Assembly: GCF_021129235.1 (NCBI RefSeq) | Contig: NZ_JAJOMA010000006.1 | Coordinates: 47,580 to 111,579 of the forward strand | Direction: 5' to 3' | DNA from: Kineosporia mesophila | GTDB lineage: Bacteria; Actinomycetota; Actinomycetes; Actinomycetales; Kineosporiaceae | Length of the DNA: 64,000 bases | Shown here: piece by piece, positions 16,501 through 23,253 of the stretch | Numbering within the stretch: position 1 is the stretch's first letter | Layout of the letters: every line of letters begins with the position of its first letter | Made by a program: the position numbers and the translations under genes | Notes under the pieces: model-generated | The model's input: the letters and a program-made list of their open reading frames with translations, nothing else | What the model was told of the DNA's origin: nothing | Database searches by the model: none

Positions 16501-18378
16501 GTCACGCTCGACGAGGTGTCGCGGCTGGCCGGGCTGGAGCCGATCGCCGCGCAGCAGCGTGAACTGGCCGAGCGGCTGGCGGTGGTGGCACCGGGCTGGG
16601 CGGCGGCGATCGTGGGCACCAGCGCCGATCCGGAGGTGGTCGGTCTCGCCGCGCAGACGACGGCGGTCTGGCACTGGCGCATCACCGCGACCTGGCTCGA
16701 CGCGTTGCTGCGGGCCGGTGACCTGGCCCATCTTCAGGCGCAGGTGATCTCGTTGCAGCAGCGTGAGCAGGCGCTGGTGCTTCAGCGGGCCCGGCGGGGT
16801 GCGGGACTCGGCCTCAAGCGCAACCTGCGTGACCTGAACCGGCGGGCCCTGGCCTCGTGGCTGCGGGCCCTGGGCAAACGCGGGAAGGGCACGGGCAAGT
16901 ACGCACCGCACTGGGAGAGCGAGGCGCGCCGGTTCATGCCGAGCGCGATGGGCGCCGTGCCGGTGTGGATCATGCCGGTGCACCGGGTGATCGAGAACTT
17001 CGACCCACTGGTCACGGAGCCGTTCGACGTGGTCATCGTGGACGAGTCCAGCCAGTGCGACCTGCTCTCGGTCGGGGTGCTGGCGCTGGGCGCGAAGGCC
17101 GTGGTGGTCGGTGACGACCAGCAGACCAGCCCGGCCGCGGTGGGCGTGAATCAGGAACGCATCATTCAGCTGCAGAACTCGCACCTGCCCGACGTCGGGG
17201 TGAAGAGCCTGCTCACGGTCGACCAGAGCCTGTACGCGCTGTCCGAGCTGATCTTCCCCAGCACGATCCTGCTGCGTGAGCACTTCCGCTGTGTGCCGGA
17301 GATCATCGAGTTCTCCAACCGCTACTACGACGGCGACATCCTGCCGCTGCGTGAGCCCTCCACCGCCGCGATCGGCGCGCCCCTGCGTCTGGTGCGGGTC
17401 TCGGACGGCGCCACGACCGGCTCGGCGAGCGGCGACAAGATCAACCGGGCCGAGGCGCGCGCACTGGTGGAACAGGTTCTCGCCTGCCATCACGACGACG
17501 CCTACGAGGGCATGACGTTCGGCGTGGTCACGTTGCAGGGTTCGGCCCAGGCCCCGCTGATCGAGAACCTGCTGCGAGACCGCCTGGGCCCGGAGGCTTT
17601 CGCCGAGCGGCGGCTGCGGGTGGGCAACCCTCCGGCGTTCCAGGGCGACGAGCGCAACGTGGTCTTCATCAGCGTGGTGGCCGACGACGCGACCTGGGCG
17701 GCCACGAAGAACGCCGACAAGCAGCGCATCAACGTCGCGGCCTCCCGCGCGCAAGACCAGCTCTGGGTGTTCCACACGGTCGAGCCGGGCCGACTGCACG
17801 CCGACGACCAGCGCCGGGCCCTGCTGGAGTACGTGCGCGACGCGGGTTCCCGCCCCCCGGTCACGGTGGGGCTGGAGGAACGCGTCGAGTCCGACTTCGA
17901 GCTGGCCGTGCTCCGGGAGCTGCTCAAGGGCGGTTACGAGGTGCAGGTGCAGCACCGGGTCGGGCGCTACCGCATCGATCTGGTGGTGGTCGGGCAGCAC
18001 GCGCGCCTGGCCATCGAGTGCGACGGCGACCGCTATCACGGCGCCGACCGCTGGGAGGCCGACATCCGGCGCCAGCGTCAGCTCGAGCGCCTGGGCTGGA
18101 CGTTCTGGCGAATCCGGGCCTCCGAGTTCTACCGCGAGCGCGCCGAGACCGTCGCCACGCTGATCGAGCGCCTGGACAAACTCGGGGTGTTGCCCCGCGC
18201 CCGATGGGAGGCGCCGGCGTCCACCATTGCGGTGGTCACGGCACCAATTGACGACGAAGCGGTCACGGTGGACGAGGTGGCTGCGGTGGACGAGGTGGCC
18301 ACCGTGGACGAGGTGGCTGCGGTGGATCTGGCTGAGGTCGACGCCGACACGCTCTTCGAGATGCCGGACCGCGGCTAG
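13507..18378 (+). CDS. Giant SF1 (UPF1/COG1112-like) helicase with C-terminal PD-(D/E)XK nuclease
   Basis: 1623 residues. Order: a folded N-terminal segment; a Pro/Ser/Thr-rich linker at about 95-240; an SF1 helicase with Walker A GPPGTGKS at about 507; a long helical insertion; Walker B DESSQ at about 1179; GDDQQTSP and the late motif NVAASRAQDQLWVF; then a Vsr/DUF559-like nuclease with RIDLVVVG (Asp about 1491) and ECDG (Glu about 1504); and a tail of VDEVA repeats. It probably unwinds and cuts nucleic acid. Helicase-nuclease fusions of this superfamily occur in phage defence (the Mokosh helicase is COG1112), but no partner gene is here. GTG 13507 follows AGGGAG. A longer frame from 13309 overlaps tetR and is rejected. 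Confidence 0.85.
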   Translation: MGERSEVVLDRTRRLLTFLAAAARELTVRPVRDVFRHDGPVPLLPSDIPRHPLVRLGPAKHRAHWLEVRKVPQPAEAPTPPAHLIHYFGTSRAELPTREKWDSPSTGENPLENGASGRSAPQSSQGRQQSGQGRHKSGEPAQFTGPDLFDAPTRPLSPDSFTDAGPSTQPATSTRPDASTRLFAPGPSADYGPANPPNASTEPGLTNLPDASSTKPLSPTDPGRHDPPTPVGEPKTLVVADVPHLGPAAPPEAHAWLENTWRPWAEATAATRQARELYERLFTLQLEAERAQSTHELVWGHSVLSWDVQGEKIRHPLLLTGALIELDAASGALRVLPDGPPELQLSPLEGLDLPALGELNKLTQQVAAEPFDAWDPAVRRQLHESLLAPMPLDASTVDGPRIADPVTVPVVTDTWVLFLRRRPTRHERFYLQLAERLRDDSVLPQALAAVVADDEELQSAQAELGQSPDDETWRPIGERLLMPLPANAEQERIARQLARERGVTVQGPPGTGKSHTIANLVSHLLAHGKRVLVTAQNEQALTVLRDKIPEELRDLSIAVLGSSSESMEQLRGSAQAVQDIASQIDVDFEAAAIVRLEAELDRVREQLRGIELAVLEALSTEDAEWELPSGPAKAPEVARWLTEHEPGLGLIPDELPVDAISPLSPADLARLFDLSERLTPTDSHALRTARPRGDLPTPTQLVSLTSRLDQLRQDVADLEQSGVDVEALDRVAPEQLMQLRSMVDASTARLGALESPWLVKIRADVRHSAETARTWAGQAEQLRRRTGTAAQLQRGLFGHEIELPAGDTHEQRRLLPELGQRFAAGKGLPRFGGGDLKELHGQARIDGRALRTPEDTQLALTQLELTDERAAIRRMLAQLAQQAPVETPPDDHDFVHRSTILAEQLTQALTWETSELPALLDRLRPVVPQVGPALTSADLQALGRLLAAAGARQEERKATAELETLAVELRRGTEAPAASPLWNTLRTALDQRDWGNWGVTLDEVSRLAGLEPIAAQQRELAERLAVVAPGWAAAIVGTSADPEVVGLAAQTTAVWHWRITATWLDALLRAGDLAHLQAQVISLQQREQALVLQRARRGAGLGLKRNLRDLNRRALASWLRALGKRGKGTGKYAPHWESEARRFMPSAMGAVPVWIMPVHRVIENFDPLVTEPFDVVIVDESSQCDLLSVGVLALGAKAVVVGDDQQTSPAAVGVNQERIIQLQNSHLPDVGVKSLLTVDQSLYALSELIFPSTILLREHFRCVPEIIEFSNRYYDGDILPLREPSTAAIGAPLRLVRVSDGATTGSASGDKINRAEARALVEQVLACHHDDAYEGMTFGVVTLQGSAQAPLIENLLRDRLGPEAFAERRLRVGNPPAFQGDERNVVFISVVADDATWAATKNADKQRINVAASRAQDQLWVFHTVEPGRLHADDQRRALLEYVRDAGSRPPVTVGLEERVESDFELAVLRELLKGGYEVQVQHRVGRYRIDLVVVGQHARLAIECDGDRYHGADRWEADIRRQRQLERLGWTFWRIRASEFYRERAETVATLIERLDKLGVLPRARWEAPASTIAVVTAPIDDEAVTVDEVAAVDEVATVDEVAAVDLAEVDADTLFEMPDRG

Positions 18379-18400
18379 ATCAACCTACTCTCTTGTGAAG

Positions 18401-19633
18401 TCACGGCTGCCGGAAACCGGCCCAGGGGTTGTAGTCGGCGAGAAGGCCTTCCTGAGGCGGGCGTTCGGCCTCGGGTACGTGCTGCAAGTTGATCCGGATC
18501 CGGTACCAGAGCGAGCTGCGGCCACGCATGCCGTCGACGAGGATGTCGGCCGGCTCGAGCTGGGCGGCAACGGCCGGGTACTTCTGCTTCCAGACCTCGA
18601 GCCATTCCAGGGCCTCGGGCCTGGTCTTGGTCTTCGCCACCTCGATCAGCGGCATCGACGACTGGCGGCGCCCCTCACCCTTCGGCGGTTTCTCGGCCGG
18701 ACCCAGTTCCTTCGCCCGGGCCAGTAACGAATCGACCGTGCCCACGGCGGTTTCAATGCCTACCCAGGGATCGCCCAGCTCGGCGAAGCGCGGGAGCACG
18801 GTGGCGAGGGTGAGTTCTACCATGCGGCAGTGCTCGACCTCGTCCCAGAGCAGCGGGGTGGAGACCCGGGCGTCGGGCACCGCCCGCACCGAGTAGGCCG
18901 AGGCCGTGGTGCGGTCCTTGGCCATCTGGTTGAAGTCGACGAACACGACCGAGCCGCGTTCTTCCTTCCACCACTTCGAGGTAGCGAGCTCAGGCACGCG
19001 GTTCTCGACCTCTCGGGCCACGGTCTCGGCGGCGAGGCGAAGGTCTTTGTACGGACGGGTCGGCTCCACCCGCGCGTAGATGTGGATCCCGCGCGAGCCG
19101 GAGGTTTTGGGCCAGCTGGTGAGCCCGTGGCCGGCCAGCACCTGCCGCACGACGAACGCCACCTCCACCACCTGCGGCCACTCCACACCGGGCATCGGGT
19201 CGAGATCGATGCGCAGTTCGTCGGGGCGGTCGAGATCTTCCGCCAGCACCGGATGCGGGTTCAGGTCGATGCAGCCGAGGTTGACCACCCAGGCCAGGCC
19301 GGCGGCGTCGCGGATCACGGCCTCCTGCGCGGAACGACCCGAGGCGTACTTCAGCTCGGCGACCTCGACGAACTCCGGGCGGTTGGCGGGCGCCCGCTTC
19401 TGGAAGAACGCTTCCTGATCGATGCCCTTGACGAAGCGCTTGAGCACCATCGGCCGGCCGGACACTCCCCGCAGCGCGCCCTCCGCCACAGCCACGTAGT
19501 ACTGGACCAGGTCGAGCTTGGTGACGCCCACCCCGCCACCGGGCCGCCGGGCCTCGGGAAAAACCATCTTGTCCGGATGGGTCACCGTCACCTCACGCCC
19601 GGCGACCTCGAGAACCGTCCCCTTGTCAGCCAT
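18401..19633 (-). CDS. Stand-alone LigD-type polymerase (PolDom) protein
   Basis: 410 residues of the archaeo-eukaryotic primase-like polymerase family found in bacterial LigD. Landmarks are VTHPDKMVFPE, WVVNLGCIDLNPHP, the catalytic RIDLDPMPG (DxD), SGSRGIHIYARV and SAYSVRA. In non-homologous end joining this module fills gaps and adds ribonucleotides. There is no ligase or nuclease domain here and no ku gene in the window, so it is one of the separate Pol paralogues common in actinobacteria. It faces the helicase gene tail-to-tail (23-bp gap). Confidence 0.9.
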   Translation of the reverse strand: MADKGTVLEVAGREVTVTHPDKMVFPEARRPGGGVGVTKLDLVQYYVAVAEGALRGVSGRPMVLKRFVKGIDQEAFFQKRAPANRPEFVEVAELKYASGRSAQEAVIRDAAGLAWVVNLGCIDLNPHPVLAEDLDRPDELRIDLDPMPGVEWPQVVEVAFVVRQVLAGHGLTSWPKTSGSRGIHIYARVEPTRPYKDLRLAAETVAREVENRVPELATSKWWKEERGSVVFVDFNQMAKDRTTASAYSVRAVPDARVSTPLLWDEVEHCRMVELTLATVLPRFAELGDPWVGIETAVGTVDSLLARAKELGPAEKPPKGEGRRQSSMPLIEVAKTKTRPEALEWLEVWKQKYPAVAAQLEPADILVDGMRGRSSLWYRIRINLQHVPEAERPPQEGLLADYNPWAGFRQP

Positions 19634-19764
19634 TCACCCAGGCTAGATCGAGCACAGCGTCAGGGCCGGGAACACAGAGCGAGAACTGGAGAGGAGATGC
19701 GTCCTCTATCTGTGGTTTTGTGATGGTAGTCGTGCGGATTATCCGACGCAGATTTGACTTCTCC

Positions 19765-19790
19765 GAATGCGTAGCGGAAAAGCCGCATTC
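19765..19790. promoter_or_regulatory. Inverted repeat upstream of the XRE gene
   Basis: GAATGCG (19765-19771) and CGCATTC (19784-19790) form a perfect 7-bp inverted repeat with a 12-nt spacer, in the divergent region between the polymerase and XRE genes. It could be an operator for the XRE protein; no independent support. Confidence 0.35.
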
Positions 19791-19839
19791 ACTCCGGTGG
19801 CGGATGCACCTGACCGGCGAAAGCTCCTACCGTCCGGAC

Positions 19840-20094
19840 ATGCCCACATTCCTCGATGTGCTGCCGCGCAACGTGGCGGCCGAGCGTGCCCGTCGCGGGT
19901 GGCTGCAGAAAGACCTGGCACAGCGTCTCGGCTGGGGCGGCACCAAGGTGTCCGAACTGGAGACCGGCGCGCGCCGGGTACAGATCGACGAGCTGGGCCC
20001 GCTCTGCAAGGCGCTGGGCGTGCCACTGTGGAAGCTCGCGGAGGGCACCGACGCCGCGGAGCTCGAGGCGCTGGGTCTCACACCACCACGCTGA
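19840..20094 (+). CDS. Small XRE-family helix-turn-helix protein
   Basis: 84 residues, essentially one Cro/CI-type HTH domain: NVAAERARRGWLQKDLAQRL, GGTKVSELETGARRV, LGPLCKALGVPLWKLAEG. DNA-binding regulator of unknown target. ATG 19840 is preferred because it fits the domain start; ATG 19804 is an alternative. Its 3' end overlaps that of the NAD-kinase-like gene by 17 bp in convergent orientation. Confidence 0.75.
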   Translation: MPTFLDVLPRNVAAERARRGWLQKDLAQRLGWGGTKVSELETGARRVQIDELGPLCKALGVPLWKLAEGTDAAELEALGLTPPR

Positions 20095-20950
20095 GATGCT
20101 GCGACGCCGTTCGCACCTCGATCTGCTGACCCCAGCCCACCTGTAGCCGGTCCGACTCCAGGCCGTCGCCGAACACCACCAGGTCGGCCTCCGCCACGAC
20201 CGGCAGCACATCGCCCCGGGCCAGCGACCCCTGGGTCTGCGTGGTGCCGGTGAACGGTGACGGCCAGGCCTCGCGCACGAACCAGGCCAGCGATTCATCC
20301 AGTGGGCCGGGCAGTTCCGGCACCTGCGCCCGATCGCGGGCGAGTGACGCGCACCAGCCGGTCGAGCCGGTCCCGGTGCCGACCAGGATGCCGGACGACG
20401 ACTGCCGCTCACCCCGCAGCCGGTAGCGCGCGGACTGATGGCCGGCGTCACCCAGGTACAGCTCGTTGAGGGCCCGCAGCCTCTGGCCGTCGTCCAGCAC
20501 CGCCTCCACCATCGTCCTCTGCTCGATCCTTGCCCTCCCGACCGTCACCCGGCCCAGCAGATCCCCGCTGACCGCGGCCGAATGCCGCACGAGCACACCC
20601 GGATTCAGGCCGGGTTCAGGATCCACGCCGATCACCGGCTGCCCGTCGAGGTACTTGGCCACGTTCGCCACCAGGCCGTCCTGACCGACGGCGACCACGA
20701 CGTCCTCCGGATCGAACCGCAGCCGGGGCAGATCGGCCCGCTCCACCGACGCCCGCCGCCAGCCACCCGGGATACCGGCCTCGACCTGGCGCAACGCCTC
20801 GTGCAGGGCGTCGTGCCGGTCCTGCACCGGCTGGAGGTCACGGCCCCGCGAGCGCAGGAAGAACTCCGCCTGGCCACGGGTGCTGTGCCGTTCCAGGAGC
20901 AGGTCGAGTTCGCTGCGCCGGTGCACCAGGACGGCGCGGGGAGCGATCAT
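20078..20950 (-). CDS. NAD-kinase-like protein
   Basis: 290 residues with the signatures of the ATP-NAD kinase superfamily: VAVGQDGLVANV in place of the GGDGT loop, an NEL motif, and SSGILVGTGTGSTGW corresponding to the STPTGSTAY region. The Gly-to-Gln change in GGDG affects the phosphate-binding loop, so activity or substrate may differ from the housekeeping NAD kinase. Its start overlaps the stop of the SPFH gene (ATGA at 20947-20950), indicating tight coupling. With the NUDIX-HTH regulator opposite, the neighbourhood points to pyridine-nucleotide or nucleotide metabolism. Confidence 0.8.
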   Translation of the reverse strand: MIAPRAVLVHRRSELDLLLERHSTRGQAEFFLRSRGRDLQPVQDRHDALHEALRQVEAGIPGGWRRASVERADLPRLRFDPEDVVVAVGQDGLVANVAKYLDGQPVIGVDPEPGLNPGVLVRHSAAVSGDLLGRVTVGRARIEQRTMVEAVLDDGQRLRALNELYLGDAGHQSARYRLRGERQSSSGILVGTGTGSTGWCASLARDRAQVPELPGPLDESLAWFVREAWPSPFTGTTQTQGSLARGDVLPVVAEADLVVFGDGLESDRLQVGWGQQIEVRTASQHLSVVV

Positions 20951-21942
20951 CGGTCGGCCAGCGCCGCCAGCGCGCTGGTGATCGCGTCGGGTGTCAGCGT
21001 CAGGCTGCCGATCTGCGGCAGGTGCGCGGCGGCCTCGCGGGCGGCCAGGGCGAGCAGCACGTTGCGGTCGATGTCGGCGTAGACGGCCATCTTCGCGGCC
21101 TCGGTCTCGGCCTCCGCCGCGCCGACCAGACGCGTGGTCTCGGCCCGGGCGTCGGCCAGGGCCTTGGTCTGCTCGGCCTTGGCCTGGGTCTCGATCCGGC
21201 CGGCGGCCGCGGCCTCGGTGGCACGGCGCCGCTCGTTCGCGCCCCGCTGCGTGACCAGCTGCTCCTCGCGGGTGGCCAGCTCGATCTGCGACTGCAGCTC
21301 GTTCTCGCTGATCGCCCGTTCCCGCTCGACGGCCAGGGCCCGGCGCTCGTAGGTGGCCTTGTCGGCGTCCTGCTGCACCTGCTCACGGGCCGGAGTCTGC
21401 AGGGCGCGCTCGACATCGGCCTCCGGGCGCAGGGCCACCACTCGCACGTCGACCACCTCGACACCGGTCTGGGCGAGCCGGTCGTCCTGGTGCAGACCCT
21501 GCGCGATGCGGTCGCGAGTAGCTGCCATCCCCCTGGTCAGAGCCTGGTTCAGCGAGAATCCGGCGAGCAGGTCGAGCGCATGCTGCTGGGATGCCTCCGT
21601 CAGCATCTGGGCGATCTGCTCCAGCGGGCGACCGCGCCACTTGCCGTTCTTCAGCTCCAGACCGAAGTCGAGGCGGCGGGCCGCCAGGTCCGGATCGGCC
21701 ATCCGGTAGGCGACGGTGGCCTGCACGGTGACGTCCTGGAAGTCGGCCGTCCGGGCGTGGAAGAGCAGGCCCAGCTCACGGTCGTCGATCGGCACCTCGC
21801 TCAGGGCGGCGCTCAGGGGGCGGAACCAGAAGGCCTGCCCGGGGCCGGAGTGCACGGTGCGCCCGCGGCTGACATGCACGAGATGATCGGTCGTGCCGCT
21901 GCGTACGTGCCAGACGAAGGGGTAACGCCGAATCTCAGCCAC
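20947..21942 (-). CDS. SPFH/Band 7 (stomatin-prohibitin) domain protein
   Basis: 331 residues. A Band 7 core at about 20-190 is followed by a long Glu/Ala/Arg-rich coiled coil (about 190-300), the slipin/flotillin plan. There is no N-terminal membrane segment, unlike typical stomatins, so attachment would be peripheral. The GTG start at 21942 has AAAGGAGC before it and gives a natural N-terminus; the longer frame to 22068 would run through both palindromic operators. First gene of an operon with the NAD-kinase-like gene, divergent from the NUDIX regulator. Confidence 0.85.
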   Translation of the reverse strand: MAEIRRYPFVWHVRSGTTDHLVHVSRGRTVHSGPGQAFWFRPLSAALSEVPIDDRELGLLFHARTADFQDVTVQATVAYRMADPDLAARRLDFGLELKNGKWRGRPLEQIAQMLTEASQQHALDLLAGFSLNQALTRGMAATRDRIAQGLHQDDRLAQTGVEVVDVRVVALRPEADVERALQTPAREQVQQDADKATYERRALAVERERAISENELQSQIELATREEQLVTQRGANERRRATEAAAAGRIETQAKAEQTKALADARAETTRLVGAAEAETEAAKMAVYADIDRNVLLALAAREAAAHLPQIGSLTLTPDAITSALAALADR

Positions 21943-21957
21943 AGTCCGCTCCTTTAT

Positions 21958-22021
21958 CGTCACTTTGACGTCTTCTCTCGAGATGACGGTAGCCCCACCC
22001 TTTGTTATCGTCAACTCGACG
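21958..22021. promoter_or_regulatory. Two palindromic operators between the SPFH and NUDIX genes
   Basis: Site 1, CGTCACTTTGACG (21958-21970), is a perfect 5-3-5 palindrome. Site 2, CGTCAACTCGACG (22009-22021), is a close relative. Both are preceded by TTAT, and the extended 18-bp units match at 14 positions. The centres are 51 bp apart, about five helical turns on the same face. The divergent NUDIX-HTH protein is the obvious candidate binder. Confidence 0.65.
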
Positions 22022-22057
22022 AAAGATGCCCTGCTTTGAAAGGAAGGACCCAGCGCC

Positions 22058-22792
22058 GTGTCCAGCAAACAGGGTTACGACCCGTCCAAGTACCCGCCGG
22101 TGGCCGTGACGGTGGACATCGTTCTGCTGACCATTCGCGACGACAGCCTCGAGGCCCTGCTGGTGCGGCGCGGACAGGAGCCGTTCAAGGGCAGCTACGC
22201 GCTGCCGGGTGGTTTCGTGCGCCCCGACGAGACGCTGGCCGACGCCGCTGCCCGGGAGCTCGAGGAAGAGACCGGCGCCCGGGGCATGCACCTGGAGCAG
22301 CTGGGCACGTACGGGGATCCGGGCCGCGACCCGAGGATGCGGGTGGTCAGTGCTGCCTACCTGGCCCTTATCCCGAACCCGCCCGAGGTCACCGGCGGCA
22401 GTGACGCCGAAGTGGCCGAATGGGTGCCCATCGCCACGTTCCTCGACGCCTCCCTGCCCGAGTCCCCGTCGCTGCTGGCCTTCGACCACCGCAAGATCCT
22501 GCGTGACGGCGTCGAGCGGGCCCGGGCCAAGCTTGAGTACAGCGGCCTGGCCACGGCTTTCTGCGGCACCGAGTTCACCGTCGGCGAGCTGCGCCGGGTC
22601 TACGAGATCGTCTGGGGCGTCGACCTGGACGCCCGCAACTTCCACCGTAAGGTCACCGGCACCCTGGGCTTCCTGGAACCGACCGGCGAGATGACCACCC
22701 GCGGCGGGGGGCGGCCGGCGCAGCTGTTCCGCCGGGGCGCGACCCAGACCCTGAACCCGCCGATCCTGCGGCCGACGCCGAGCGTGGTGTAG
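22058..22792 (+). CDS. NUDIX hydrolase with C-terminal winged helix (NrtR-like regulator)
   Basis: 244 residues. The N-terminal NUDIX domain carries an intact box (GGFVRPDETLADAAARELEE), and the C-terminal about 90 residues (FTVGELRRVYEIVWG, NFHRKV, GRPAQLFR) match the HTH of NrtR-type regulators of NAD metabolism, which sense ADP-ribose. The REXXEE core is preserved, so hydrolysis is possible; many NrtRs have lost it. GTG start with AGGAAGG upstream. Opposite an SPFH/NAD-kinase-like operon with two shared palindromes, which supports a local regulatory role. Confidence 0.85.
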   Translation: MSSKQGYDPSKYPPVAVTVDIVLLTIRDDSLEALLVRRGQEPFKGSYALPGGFVRPDETLADAAARELEEETGARGMHLEQLGTYGDPGRDPRMRVVSAAYLALIPNPPEVTGGSDAEVAEWVPIATFLDASLPESPSLLAFDHRKILRDGVERARAKLEYSGLATAFCGTEFTVGELRRVYEIVWGVDLDARNFHRKVTGTLGFLEPTGEMTTRGGGRPAQLFRRGATQTLNPPILRPTPSVV

Positions 22793-22861
22793 CTGCTAAC
22801 GATAGTGCAGACACCCTGCTAATGGGATGACAGATTGCCTGCTAACGGAATCGTAGGGTCT
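22793..22861 (+). repeat. Three direct repeats with 23-bp period (CTGCTAA...)
   Basis: CTGCTAA recurs at 22793, 22816 and 22839, exactly 23 bp apart, with partial similarity across each 23-bp unit (for example CAGA in units 1 and 2). The array begins at the NUDIX stop codon and runs into the DUF4143-type remnant. Phased repeats like this usually bind a regulator; here they probably belonged to the promoter of the lost ATPase gene. Confidence 0.6.
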
Positions 22862-23184
22862 TCCTAGGGGCCCTGTTCGAGTCACTCATCGCCCTGCAAC
22901 TGCGGGTCTTCAGTCAGGCCGCGGAGGCGCGCCCACACCACCTGCGTACCAGGAATGGCGACCACGAGGTCGATTTCATCCTTCAGTGCCCCGACCAACG
23001 CGTGGTCGCTGTCGAGGTGAAACTCGGTGCCAGCGTGACCGATGCCCATGTTCGTCACCTGCGCTGGCTTCGCACCCAGATCGGCGATGATCTGATCAAT
23101 GCCGTCGTGATCAATACCGGCCCGCACGCCTACCGCAGGCCGGACGGGATCGCGGTGATCCCGGCCGCCCTTCTGGGCCCGTGA
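22858..23184 (+). pseudogene. C-terminal remnant of a DUF4143-type AAA ATPase
   Basis: One open frame reads VFLGALFESLIALQLRVFSQ, then RTRNGDHEVDFILQ, VVAVEVKLGASVTDAHVRHL and a short end. This is the C-terminal DUF4143 part, with its nuclease-like E-VDF-EVK pattern, of ATPases often found in accessory DNA. The ATPase half and any start codon are missing: the frame begins directly after the 23-bp repeat array, as if an internal deletion joined the promoter region to the gene's last third. Confidence 0.7.
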
Positions 23185-23253
23185 CCTCGCCCCACCTTGT
23201 CCGTGATCCAAGAGGCATGGGTGCGGCCATGAACTGGCTGCGACACTGGGGGC

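Noticed and set aside
16411..18039. A 540-residue frame antisense to the helicase gene
   Set aside because: Composition is typical of a GC-driven shadow frame; no RBS and no motif.
21943..22068. A longer SPFH protein starting at 22068
   Set aside because: It would place both palindromic operators inside the coding region and overlap the divergent NUDIX gene; the GTG at 21942 has a clear RBS.
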